Assembly: GCF_031877795.1 (NCBI RefSeq) | Contig: NC_133940.1 | Location: 9,115,985 to 9,179,984, forward strand | Reading direction: 5' to 3' | From: Strix aluco | Lineage: Eukaryota; Chordata; Aves; Strigiformes; Strigidae | DNA: 64,000 nucleotides | Part shown: piece after piece, positions 1 through 12,100 of the stretch | How positions within the stretch are numbered: the first letter of the stretch is position 1 | How the letters are laid out: every line of letters starts with the position of its first letter | Program-made: the position numbers and the translations under genes | The notes under the pieces: generated by a model | Seen by the model: only the letters and a program-made list of their open reading frames with translations | Database searches by the model: none | Told to the model about the DNA's origin: nothing

Positions 1-453
1 CTGTGCAAGAGTCACTCCTGGTCCTGACACAATGTCATTTGATACAAATGGAGCAAGTAGGACATTCCCGTTTCCCAGGAACTTCTCTGTAGTTTGCTGT
101 CCTGTTGGATCTTTCCCTTGGCACTCTCTTTCCAGCATAATTGACCTTTCAAGATTTTAAAGAATGATGCTTTATTGATTGTGTATCACATGAAAAATTC
201 AGCACACAGTTGTTTAACCTCAGCCTCTACTTTGAGCTCTTTCTAAAAAAAATTATGCCCATCACGCACTAAGTATAGGTTGCAAACTTGGCACTTTTGC
301 TTTATCCTGTCTTCCTTTTGTGAAGAATATGGTGGTGATTCATGTTAAAAATACAGTAACTTTACTGGTATTTGCCATGTACATAAGTTAAAGGAGATTT
401 ATCATGGTTTTATGGTTAAAAGGGTTTGGAGGGGTTTTTTTCTCTTCAGTGAC

Positions 454-764
454 TGTTGTTAGGCAAGTGGAAAATTACTGGAGGGACCCCTGTCAGAAGC
501 CCCCAGCAACACCGGATTGCGCAGGTGGAAAATGATTGGAGGAACCCCTGTCAGGAGCCCCAGCAACACAGGAAAGCCCGGGAAAGTTCGAGGGACCCTG
601 CTGCGCATGTGAAGCCCAGGATGGGGCTATAGAAGGGAGTGACACAGCGTGTGGAGCAGAAAGCCCCCCCCCGCCCCCCGGTGTGCCGAACCTTTTTTTA
701 CTTGTTCTTATTGCAAACAAATTTATAAAAGTTATTTTATGGCTCTGCCTCTGCATTTATAACA
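454..764 (+). mobile_element. Probable solo LTR of an avian endogenous retrovirus
   Basis: The segment begins TGTTGTTAGG and ends TTTATAACA, matching TG...CA termini. It contains a duplicated upstream unit (copies near 464-513 and 522-571), a TATA-like CTATAGAA at 627-634, and a degenerate AAATTTATAAAAG poly(A) region near 717-729. The layout is U3, R, U5 on the plus strand. It resembles LTRs known from bird genomes. No clean target-site duplication was seen and no internal retroviral genes flank it, so it would be a recombined solo copy. The ORFs across it are not genes. Confidence 0.55.
464..571 (+). repeat. Imperfect direct repeat inside the LTR
   Basis: Two copies, about 50 bases each with a period near 58. 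Both carry GTGGAAAAT, then ACCCCTGTCAG, then AGCAACAC. Tandem U3 repeats of this kind often act as LTR enhancers. Confidence 0.7.
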
Positions 765-3700
765 CTTTCATCCCTTTCAACAGTCCCAAATGTGCTTCAC
801 TCCCAAAAATGCTTCTGCCAGCACTGGTCTATTTGCGAGCACAGGCACAGCAGATTTTGCCAAGTGCTCACAGAAAGATGTTTGGCAATGCCCGTCCAGT
901 TGCAGCTGCGTAAGGAACCGCCTACCCAGAGGCACCAGTGTGAAAGCAGAATCGAGTGTGCAATCACATCTAACTCATGGAAGGCTTCAGAACTGGGTGA
1001 ATTGCACCAGTATGAGGCTTTTTTTTTTTCCTCCAATCACTCATTGCACCACAGCAAGGGAAGCTGTAGTATTAAAAGGTTTTACCTTTGGGACTGAATA
1101 TAGATTTAACTAATACTACTATTCTTTTTATCTGTTTTTATAACAGATTAGGAAGCAACAAATTTCTAGTGCTTTACCTTTACTAGAAAGGAAAAATGAA
1201 TTAAAAGTCATTAGCCAGCATGTGGTAACTAACACAGATAAAACACTACTGAGACAAGGCAAACAACTCCTAGATATACTCGTGAATCACTCTTCATGAG
1301 GCAGTTTCTTCAATCCCCCCAACCTCAAGTGACTGAGAGTAACAGACATTAGCAGGTTCCTGGAGATTTACCAGCTGAACCACAGAGTGATTCCTGCATG
1401 GATGCTGCTCCTCTAAGAGCATTTCCAGAGAGAATGTTTACCATTTAATTTTCCCCAATTAGCCAAGCCCTTGGATAGGAAATACCTATTAAGGATCTAA
1501 CACAGGTCTTCTAATTCCACTGCTAATTCTAAGGAGAGTTGCCCTTGGCATTTCCAACCCAGAGCTTGGCTTTTGGTGTATCACACATGCTGGACGTGTT
1601 AGGACAGACATTTCTTTCTTATTTAAGATTCAAACTCTGTTAATTGCATAAAAATTTAACAGTAAAATGCTACTGCTTGGAAAAATGTCTGTTTTGTTTT
1701 CCTCTCCCTTGGTTCAAGGTCTTGAATGTCTGTCTTTTTTCAATTCCTTCAGGCACTGGATTCCTAACCAAATACTAATAAGGTGCAAAGAGTGCCCCTT
1801 TATCGGCTTGAAGAAATTTATTTATAGACATTTAAATTCTTTCTTCATCACTGCACAATCATTTTACAGTCTAATCAATGCATTCTGCAGCAATAGAGAG
1901 CCATTTAGTGCTGCAGAATTTTTCTTTCACTATATTAAAGACCTCCTAAAAATGGTAAATTACTTCCCTCAAGTAACCATATCCAAGATTATATAAATAG
2001 ATAACTAGCTATATAAATAAATTTTGGCTTCACTCTGTGTAACCAACAGTTGAACAACCAGTGCAGAGAATTACATAGTTGTTAATTCACAGCAGGTGAA
2101 CACTCCAGTTTGGTTTCAAGTTTCCCTTAGAGCCAAAATTAAATTGCCAAAGCCAGTTAGATTTTCTTTCATCTATTCCAAAATGCCAGCCATTACACCC
2201 CTGCGGGAGTGGAACACTATTCAAACCCACACAGGAAAAACATCTAAACCTGGGTGAAAAGGCAGGGCTACCTTCTGAACCGGTGTATGTTAAACTCATA
2301 ATGAAATTACATTAAATCACACAGCCAAGGTAGATGCATATATTTATTCTGTCCAACTGTTAGGTCACTTGACAAGTGCAGATCTTTCCATCTAAAGACT
2401 GAGATGGACTAGGTCTCTCCATTTTATGGGAAGAGTCTAGCTGCCCTTTTGACTCAAACTGCTTTTATATGTTTGCAGCCCCTCAAGTCCTGCTTTTCCC
2501 TTAAGGAAAAATCTTAGCTATAATTACATTTCTATAGGGACACCTGAAAATTTTCCTCAGTATGAGAAAATAAAATCCCGCTGCTGTAAAGACTGGTTTA
2601 CAAGAACACACAATAATCCAGCACCGCACCAAGTGACAAGGCTTCCTCTCCTGCAGGGATAAAAAAAAAGTCTTTCCCAGTCCCCCTTTGAGAGCATACA
2701 AGCGTTTGAGTGAAGTGTCTAGATCAGAGCTTTCCTGGGGGAGAGATAAATGACAGCAGTGAGTAAACACTTGGAGATGACGCTGGAGCCTGTTCTGCTT
2801 TCTCTTTGGGGGCAGAATAATTGACATGTCTGTGTGACTCAATGGGAATATTAACAGAGCCAAGAGGCACACATTTTAGCAACCGTTACCACTCGTGGGC
2901 ACATCATTTCCAGCATCTTACATGCAAACATTAGTGTATATATAGCAAAATCCAAAAGTATTGCACAATAACAGCAAGCTTCCATTGCACTTCAGGAACA
3001 ACCCTACCCCCAGGCACATTTCAGCTTGCCTCTTGCTTAGAGGTAAGAGTCTATCACATCATAGTGCACATATATATGTATACATAACACAGAGCCAGTT
3101 CAAGCCCATAGCATCAACAAAAAACCCCAATACATGCTGCACAGTGCTCTGAGAGTCAGCTGAAGACAGCCGCTATCCGTGGAAGCTTGAAAATACAGAG
3201 TGAGAGTGGAGCTTTGAAATGTCTTTAATGTAAGTAGAACTGTAGCAATGTTCTCAAAGGGGAAAACCTCTGCAGAGCTCAATGAAATAAGACTTTTTTT
3301 TTTCCAGTCAGACAGCAACAGACCCAAGTTGAGTATCACAGACTGCGTGCATGGAATTTGTACACTTTCATTTTTAAACAAAAACGCTTGCATAGCTAAT
3401 ATTTACAAATAAATCCGCACACAAAAACCATGGCAGACCTGCAGGCTAAGCTGCAAAACCATAGAAGCATTAAATTCTTCTGCCTAGCAGTAGCTCAAAT
3501 AGTGTTCAGGTACAAACGCTGCATTCATTCCTTTAGCAGTACTTCACATATGATACAAGGATCTTAAAAATCTTCCTGAAAATCAGTATAAGTGCGCTGA
3601 GCTCCAAGCAAGTCCACACCTTGACAGAACACATACACATCATCTGATCCTGCAGTAGTATGAGTTCACTGATGAACTGCTGCCTCCCCCAGTACTCCAC

Positions 3701-4745
3701 TAGTACATTCCTTGAGACGATGCTGTGCATCCACCTTACCCTTAGAAATATCAGTACTGGGAAAAAAAGGCAGGTTTATTGCTTTTAAAAGACAGTAAAT
3801 AGAAAGGCTCAGATCCTATAAATAAAGCAACCCAAATGTATAGATTGACACCAAAAAAAATGCCAAAGCACCTTTCGATGTATTGATCTGAATCCCTCTG
3901 GTTTTTTTGAAGGTCAAATCTTGTTCCTATTAAACACAGAAGATTGGCAAATGATTTCCTGAAAGCATAGCATCATGAAATTCTACTATATTACAGCTTA
4001 CACACCACAGTAAGTTTATAAGTGCTTTTTGAAATGAAATTGAGTGTTCAGGGGTTGTATATTTACTGCTTGGCTGCTCTTTGCTCTGCACCTCAGCTGT
4101 AGGAGAGAAAGGTGATCGCAGCAGAATACAGCTTCCAAGTCTGCTTATACTCAGCTTTGCAATTTGAGTCCATAACCAACCAACGCTTCCTAGACTAGAC
4201 TTGGAACTGAGCTAAAAAGAAACACAAGCCTAACTACCACTGAACTGCCCAGGGGAGTGATAAGTTTTTACTAATCACATAGTACAGAACAAAAGGCATT
4301 TGTTTTTAAAATGCTTTGTCTTGCAAAGCAAGCATAAACTTTTGAGTAAGGGAGGGATGCTGAGGAACCTGACAGGAAAGTGAGATGCAACCTGGCTGAT
4401 CTGAAGAGTTCATATACAACTGCCTTGGGCCCAACGTGCCTAGAACACTTCAGAAGTATATCAAAGCAGCTCACTGAACACACCCTAAACTCCTTGTTTT
4501 TTCTTTTATATAGAGTACAGCTACCAGGTTTAAGCCTCTCAACACAATTTCAATCCATGTAACAGTAGCACCCTGCACATTATTAATACTCCTTATTCCA
4601 ATTAGTTTGAGCAAGCACTGCTGCTTCTTGGCCTCCCAAAACCAAATGAGTTTTGGGGTTGTGGGACAGAGCAAATTCAGCATCTGTTCCCCTATGAGAG
4701 CTGGTAATCAACATTTAATGTCAGTCAGGGTCATCAAAATATAGT

Positions 4746-4751
4746 TTTATT
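4746..4751 (-). promoter_or_regulatory. RNF128: Candidate distal poly(A) signal of RNF128
   Basis: AATAAA hexamer on the minus strand, about 1.27 kb past the stop codon, with a T/G-containing stretch 10-45 bases downstream. Confidence 0.45.
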
Positions 4752-5809
4752 TACATTTTCATATTCAAATTCAATACAAATCATGAAATATTTACAACAA
4801 TTTTAATCGTACTATAGCTAAGAAAATGCTTTTCCTCTTCAGATTCAATAGTACCTTATTGCAAGCTTTAAGACAAAGTTCTGTTAACGTTAGAAACAAG
4901 CCATAGATACAGAGATAAAAAAATAAAGTGCATCTGTAAGATGTCCTTAGTTACCTTCGCTGGGCAAAGCCCTACACACTCACTACTGAGGCACCCAGTG
5001 TTCCTCCTCGACCTCAGTTCAACTCCCCGCAGATGGCAGACAACAACTCCAGTCATCTGTTTACAGGACGTCAGCTCTCCCTGCAGCAGCTTTAGCACAC
5101 AGGCAAGACAATGCACAGCAACAGTCCAGCATTTTTCAGAGGCTGGATCATTTTCTGAACAAAACACAGCAGATCCTTTGGGAAGAATCTATCTTTTAAT
5201 CTTTAGTTCAGTCTTCCTGAAGTCATTCCAGACTCTCAAAGCCAGGACTCTGGCATATTGCTGGTGCTAGAGATGGTTATAACTCCAAAAATCACGGAGG
5301 ATCTTTCAGACTGTCTAGTATCAACAGGTTTGAAAAGTTCCTACAATTGTTCCCTTTACAGTATTGTGCAAGTCAGATTTGGCCTGTCAGCTTGAAGCTC
5401 TCTTTTCCCTTTAGGAATGTGTGGTTGGCAGGTCGGAGTTGAGAGGTAGAGAATCAGTCGGTTTACTAGAGAACCAAAGACACTATGGGCAAAATCCAGT
5501 TTGACAGGCATTAGTTTGTACTTTCTCCTATCAAATTAGTGCACTGAAATATTAAATACAGTGTTGCTTTAAACCAAACTGTCTGGCAAATAAGTATTAC
5601 ACCAGATCAAAATCAATTTGCTTACAGTGAAAATCCACTTGAATTAAAAACAATAAATGACAAAAAACCCCAAGTCAAAACAACTCCCAGAGACAGCTAT
5701 GACAAAGAAGAATCTCCTTATTTAAATGACTCAAACACTGAAGAGAAGTTTTGCTGAAAATGGAACTTTAGTGTTAAGATCTGATGGTTTTCTTTATATT
5801 TAAGACAGC

Positions 5810-5815
5810 TTTATT
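5810..5815 (-). promoter_or_regulatory. RNF128: Candidate proximal poly(A) signal of RNF128
   Basis: AATAAA hexamer on the minus strand about 205 bases past the stop codon. If used, it gives a very short 3' UTR. Confidence 0.35.
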
Positions 5816-6019
5816 TGAAGAGTGCTAAAACTAAATTCCACATGGGAGACACAGTTTTAAAGAATTGCAAACCATACAATTATGATTTGAACAAGTCTAT
5901 TTGATCTCAGAATTGCCAAGGCAATGTTTTTCTGCTACTGTCTTGCAATGTTTGGTATGCATGTGATGGCAGTAGGCAGCTCCTTGCAGAAGGCTTACAC
6001 CATGTTGCTGGGCATGTTC

Positions 6020-6138
6020 TTAGGACCTGACTTTACAAACTTGTGTTTCATCTGCCTCAAAACTTGGGTTGTCAACGTGCGGAAGGACAGTCACAGCGGA
6101 GGGCTGGGATTCATTGTTTACAAGCTGCATGTTGTCAT
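6020..6138 (-). CDS. RNF128: RNF128 exon 7: C-terminal coding exon and stop
   Basis: 119 nt encoding residues 373-410 and the TAA stop at 6022-6020. The acceptor is ttctggacag. It contains [10 protein letters not shown] and [13 protein letters not shown], which align with LQLVNHE and PHVDNPTFEEDET as I recall them from human RNF128, and it ends CKVRS. The extreme C-terminus differs from the mammalian one. Phase agrees with exon 6 (A + AT gives N372). Confidence 0.92.
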
Positions 6139-9100
6139 CTGTCCAGAACAAAACCAAGAAAAAGACAGGTTAAGAAGTGTCATAATCAAGCTTTGCTACC
6201 TTAAAGCAAACCACGCTTGCTTTATTTCCCACAAGCCCACTGCAGTGGGGTCTCTTCCCAGCACTTTTCCCACAGAGTGGGAAATCTGAGGCCATGCTCC
6301 AGCTACCACTTCTTCTGCCCCTCATTAGTTGGTGAGCCCATTCTTGATGCTACCTGTCATATCTAGAGGTATCTGCTTAGCACTGGAATTCACTTCTCAC
6401 TAGTGCTGAACAAGCCTAGGTTGTGTGCTCAAGTGGCAGAAGGCCATGTGAGGCTATGAAATCCAACTCTAAGGAGATTGGCAATTCTCATAATTTTAGG
6501 GCTGCTGAAGACAGGCATCAGGAGCAACTTCTAGGGACTAAGCTCAGGATAAACTGTGGGACACAGGCTGATTCAGAGGGGAAGGCCTTCTCCCTACAGA
6601 ATAACCTTGTTAGGATGATGTTAGTGTGTGTCCTTGCCACTCAAAGTGACAATACACAAGGGCCTGAGCCATATAACATCCAGCATCACTAATTATAGGG
6701 ATGCAATTTCAAGTTCTGTTTAGCTCACAGGAAGCGCTCCCTACACTACTGGGATGCCTAAACAATGCACTCCTGTACATGTCACTCACTGGAGCAACCT
6801 GTCCCACAGGAGGCAGGCAGCAAATCCCACATTTTCCTATCAGCTAGGCTTCCTGCAGGAAATCTAAGGAAACACAGCCAGAGCATCCCTTTTCCCTCTG
6901 AAAGCTTCCCTCTCAATCCGCTTCCCAAGGCCATTGCACGATCCAGTGGATAGTTACTTTTGTTTGTTTATCTGGAATCTTTCAATTTTTTAAAATCAAC
7001 AGCAACACTAAGTGTGTTTTGGCAAAGTTGAGCACTAAAAAGACATTTTCAATGAGCTTGCTGCTGTTCAAAAAGATAAGGTATTTGGAAAAGCTGATAG
7101 TCTTTTCCAATTAAAATTCTCTGAAAGTGTTCAAGAATGACTCAGCCTTGGCAAAATCTGAAATTCAGTTGAAGTATCTGTCATCTCTATTTCGCATCAT
7201 TTAAGCTAGAGCAGGACTGACTCCCCACAAGTTTTCTGTAAGTAATTAACTACTTAAAGCAGACAGATCTGGGGGCAAAGCAGCAGTCGCTCATGTGAAT
7301 GAAATTTCCAAAGAGACAATGATGAGGGACATCTTCACAAAAATCTCTTTGGCCTTTAAGTAGTAAGCCTCTGATTTTCAACTACTCTTTCCATAGACTT
7401 CAGTTTTTAATTCACATTTAGGTCGCGTTTCATTTGAAAACAAAGACCAAGTGTCAGCATCAAGTGCTAAGACAAAAGGGAAGATTAAGATTACCCCAAA
7501 AGACAAGGTATTCAAGCACTGTGAGATGTTAAGGCAACCCCCCCTAATTCACAGCATACATAAGCAAAGTGCAATGCAATCTAGCAAGACAAATGAAACA
7601 GCAGACGCACTTTCCGATGGTGCGTGTTCCCCCGGAGCAGATTCATCAGCTTCTTGGACAGAGGCATATCCAGATGATGCTGTTTCACTCTGATTATCCA
7701 CTTCATTAACTATGGAGACATTTGATGTCCCACTGGATACTGTGGCTTGCACAGACTCAGCCACTTCTACATCCACCTTCATGAAAAAAGAGAAAACGGT
7801 TAAGTCAGAACTTTGTAGGAGGCTGCGTCTTTCCAGGAGACCAATACATGCGAGTACTGGAGTCTAGTGAAATTTTAACCAGAAAAAAAGTTTACAATTG
7901 AAAAAAACCACTCTGCTGTTAACCTCTAGCATCATAGGTGAAAACTAGTTCCTGCCTAATTGAGTGGGAAGTTCTGATGCAGCCTCTGCATTCTTCAGTC
8001 AGCTCTTCCCTTTTACTGCCCAGTGCCAGGAAAATAGATTCTTCCTTCCACTCAGTGCAGATCTCCCTCCCCCAGGCAAACTCTGGCATATATTTCAGCT
8101 GGTCCAGGCAGCGTCAGGCATTGGCAACAGCATCTTCCCCTGGCACTTGCCACAATGAGCAGTTATAGAACACATCAGAAACTCCTTATATATCCTTATA
8201 TCAGAGGCTCTCCCTCTTCCCTGGGCTTCTGCCTTCACGGCTTGCGGTTTTGCCGTGGGTTTTTGATGCTTTTGGGAGGGTCCCCTGCCGCTGTCCTCCT
8301 CCTCGGAGCCCCTCTCCTCATCAACTGAGCTGGAAATGACACATTCACCTTTCAAGGACTCCGGGTACTTAGTAACTGAACAGAGGCTGGTTTCAGGGAC
8401 AGTACGAATTGTCAAAATCTGCCTGAAGCTTTGAGAAACACCCTTAGCTGCAAGCACAAGAGTTAAGAGCAATTCTTCAGTCATGTGCTACAATCAATTT
8501 TGGCTGACATTCTGCCCAAGGCTTTAGATGACACCAACTCAGACCAGGTCAGCTGCAGGCTTTGCTAAAGGGGACACGGCAATTAGTCCCGTAGTATCTT
8601 GCCACTGACATGGCAATGCCTGTGCTTATCACCTGCACTCTAGAGGCAGCATTAAATAGCTCACTATGTGGTTACTACACTAGTGTAATACTGATAATGG
8701 CAGCTGCCACTAAGAAAGACTACTGGCTTACCTCAACACCCAAAGCCTTGAGTATGTCACATTTGCACATCGGGCATGTCCTGTGTTCCAGAAGCCAGGG
8801 GTCAATACAGTTCTTGTGGAAGAGATGGCTGGTGGAAGAAGGTAATCAACAAGTTCAGTTTCACACCAGGAAAAAAGTTCACATGGCAGCTACGAAGGCC
8901 CATGTAGAAACACCGAGAATTTACTCATTCTAGAATGCATTACCTTATTTTGCCACAAGTTTCAGCGGAAGGTTATGGCAGTTAATCTCTCAATCTGTAG
9001 CCAGTTTATGCTTATTAGTATCTCTACACAACTTGCTAGAATTCAGCATTATCATCTTCACTACATCAGTCTTAAGTTGTTGTTTGGTTGGGGTTTTTTT

Positions 9101-12100
9101 AAATCTGTGTACAGTACAACCCAGCCAATAATTTAACTAATACAAATACTGACATCTCAGCCTTAGCTTTAAGGTTAACTTCTGTCATGCAGATGCAGAT
9201 GACTAGATAGCATTTGTTTCTGTTAAAACTACATAGGAAAATCATCTGACAGAGTTATGCCCTCAAGATAAACTACACTCCCACAGATTTACTTTGTCTA
9301 TGCACTCACTATGTATTCCAAGGGGATATTTGGCAGGCTGTGTACTCAGGAAAATAAATATAGTTTAGCCATTACAGATGCAAATGTGTGCTTCTATGAA
9401 GACACTCAATTCCACAATGGGTCTGAATTAGGCCACAGATTTAGGAGGATGACTTGAAATCCTGTAATCTGCCTGTTCCCTCAGCTTGAATAGAAACAGC
9501 AAGGCAGATAGGCACTGCTCAATATTAATCAGAACTCTATTATGAGACAAGTGCAGAGATCACCACAGCCAGTGCTCACTATCCTATGCCCCAGCATGAT
9601 ACCAGGACTCTCCAATTCAGCCCACGTAACCAGCACCTCCTTCCAGCTGCACCAACATGATGTCTAGAGTACAACCTGAAACTTCCTTGATGCGCAACTA
9701 TTTTAAGCACTTGGACTTAATACTGGTCTTGTGTACCTCTGCTACTATAAATGCCTTCAGTTTGACTATCTGGACAAGAATGTTTTCTGCAAATACACAC
9801 ACCCCAGATACTTAGATACCACTGATGTGACTCACAGGAGCATTTGATTGCTTGTTTTTTTCATGGATATACTTAAATGCTTTCAACAATTAGGGTCTCA
9901 GCGTTGAGGTCAATCACCAACATCAAGTATGTTCTTGCAGTAAATATCAGTTTATAATTCATGTGAAAGGGAATTTAATATGGCCAGAGATTACCACTGG
10001 TGAAGATTATCAAGTAAATGCAGTCATCTTAAGCTAGTTCCTTAGAGCTACATTTGGGCCAAAGAGGAATGAAACATCACAAATGTATGTAAAAGCATTC
10101 TCAGAGCAAAGCATAATGCTGTAAATTTGTGTATAAAGAATATACTAAAAAAGTTACTCCCCTCTTAACCCAATAAGTCATTCTTTGTTTGCAAGTTCAT
10201 ATCAAGATTAGCAGGGTTTATATAGAAATAAGGAGAAGTCAGGTCTCCTATCAGCCAAAAGTATCTAGAGCTTGTCTAAATGCTTCTGTACTCATGGGAC
10301 TTACTTCATTACTAAACAGCTCTACCCACAAGCATAAACCTCACAAGACAACTGAATAATCATTAACACATGTGCCTGACAGCTTATTCAGTTCTGGGTT
10401 TTTCTAAGCTATTAAGCATTAGATCAAGGAAGTTTGTTGATAACACCTTAACAGGCCAACTTTGTGATATCGAAACAGCTCAGAAGTCCTACTGCTTGGG
10501 AGCAGAGAAAGCTTTTGCAAAACTAACCTGGTACAAAGGTAACCCCAGCTCAGATTTGATAGTGTTTGACAAATAACACTGCTCAGCCCACAACAGCAGC
10601 TACAGATTTTTCTATTCTTCAGGACTTGATTTTTCCTATGTCAAAATTTTTCCAAGGGCTTTTTTCTAACCCTCCCCAAGGGCTACATAACCTCTTCCCA
10701 TACAAGATTTGTGCACTTCACACCGCAGCCCTCTGATTTTTAGAAGCTTTGCCATAGCAATCTCATTCAGCAGGTACAGGGGGAAGTCCCACAGAACAAG
10801 TTTCCTTTAGCCCTGAAAATGCTTCATTGCTCATCTTAGGAGCAACCAAATTAAACCCTTAGTGCCATAAAACTGGGCCTCCACAGCAGCACAGCAGGGA
10901 GATACAACAGTAGGGAATTCTAGAAAAATAAACTGCTATAGCTCTATTTTGGTCTCTATTTCAGATGATGCATACAAGAATAGAAATGCTTTCTTCTAAA
11001 CTACAGAAGTTGGCACGGTTTAACAAGTTTAGCGGGAACACAACCCTCTTAGTAACCAGTAAACTAAGTGACAAGAAATGGCACAGTTTTGCCAGTTATC
11101 TGCAATTTAGAGGTAACATCCTTAAAGATTTCTTCCTTTGCTGGTGAATAAAAAGCCCTGGCATCCCCTGGAGAGGCACTGTGGTCTGCCAAGTTACACT
11201 TGTCAATTCACTCACAGGGGAAGTTATGAACACAGGCCATCAGGGCACACTACAAGTGTCTATTTACACAGTTCCTGTTGTTCAAAACACTGTTTGAGAG
11301 AGATTCAAGAATTCTTGCTGTGCAACAGCTTGATTAAAGTTTGATCAGCTTTGTTAACATAGCAGAAGGAACAACCGGTAAGAGGCATGCTTCCAGATTT
11401 TGGATTAAGGGGCAGTGTGGAAGACAACTTACTTGCAAGTCAGAATACGCACTACTTCATTCGGCTTGTACAGCTCAATGCACACAACACAGCTATCTCC
11501 ATCAGGACCAGTTTCCTAAAGCAGTGAAATAAATTTACAGCGTTAACAGATCTTGAAAGCTTCCTTTGAACTACAGTCAGATTTACTGCAGACAAAGTAA
11601 CCTAAAATAGCTCCCGTATATAATCTTATATAAACACATTGTGTGGATTACTCCTAGTCAAGCTGACGCTTTAACAGAAGCACTGAAAGTTTAATCCCAT
11701 GGTTTAGAAGTCCATCTGCAAAGCATCACTGGATTATTTGAGGCACTACTGCAGAGGTTTAGAAACTGCTACCTCCAGTTTTAGGTACAAAAAGAATAGC
11801 CAGGGAAGCTGATTAGATATACTAGTTTACCTTTAAGCATCTATGCCAGCATATTAGGATCTCTCACCTCAGCAAGACTACAAGCAAGCAGCTAAAAAAA
11901 GTAATTTGATTTATAAGAATGTGCAAACTGGAAAGTCTTGCACCCCAGAAAAGGATCTGCTCTGAAAGAGGAACCATCTCTGCAAGAGACAGTTGAGGAC
12001 TCAGAGAGACTTCTGCAGCCTGCTCCAGTACTAAGGACCACTCTGGGTTCTGTGCAGAGGGTGTGCCATAATGCTTGGGGGATTATGGAATCGGTCATAC

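Larger units (their letters stand above)
1..4745. other. Intergenic region downstream of RNF128
   Basis: Apart from the LTR at 454-764 I see no gene. Open frames here are short, unlike any family I know, and lack paired splice sites. In human the next gene past RNF128 is TBC1D8B in the same orientation. Its first exon would be expected to the left of this window, and none was recognised here. Confidence 0.6.
4746..6019 (-). other. RNF128: Putative RNF128 3' UTR with two candidate poly(A) signals
   Basis: No coding signal lies downstream of the RNF128 stop. AATAAA on the minus strand occurs at 5815-5810 (UTR of about 0.2 kb) and at 4751-4746 (UTR of about 1.3 kb). The distal site is followed by a T/G-containing stretch and gives a UTR length closer to what I recall for mammalian RNF128, so I drew the end there. 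Which is used cannot be decided without transcripts. The ORF at 5924-6289 on the plus strand is a shadow across the last exon. Confidence 0.5.
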
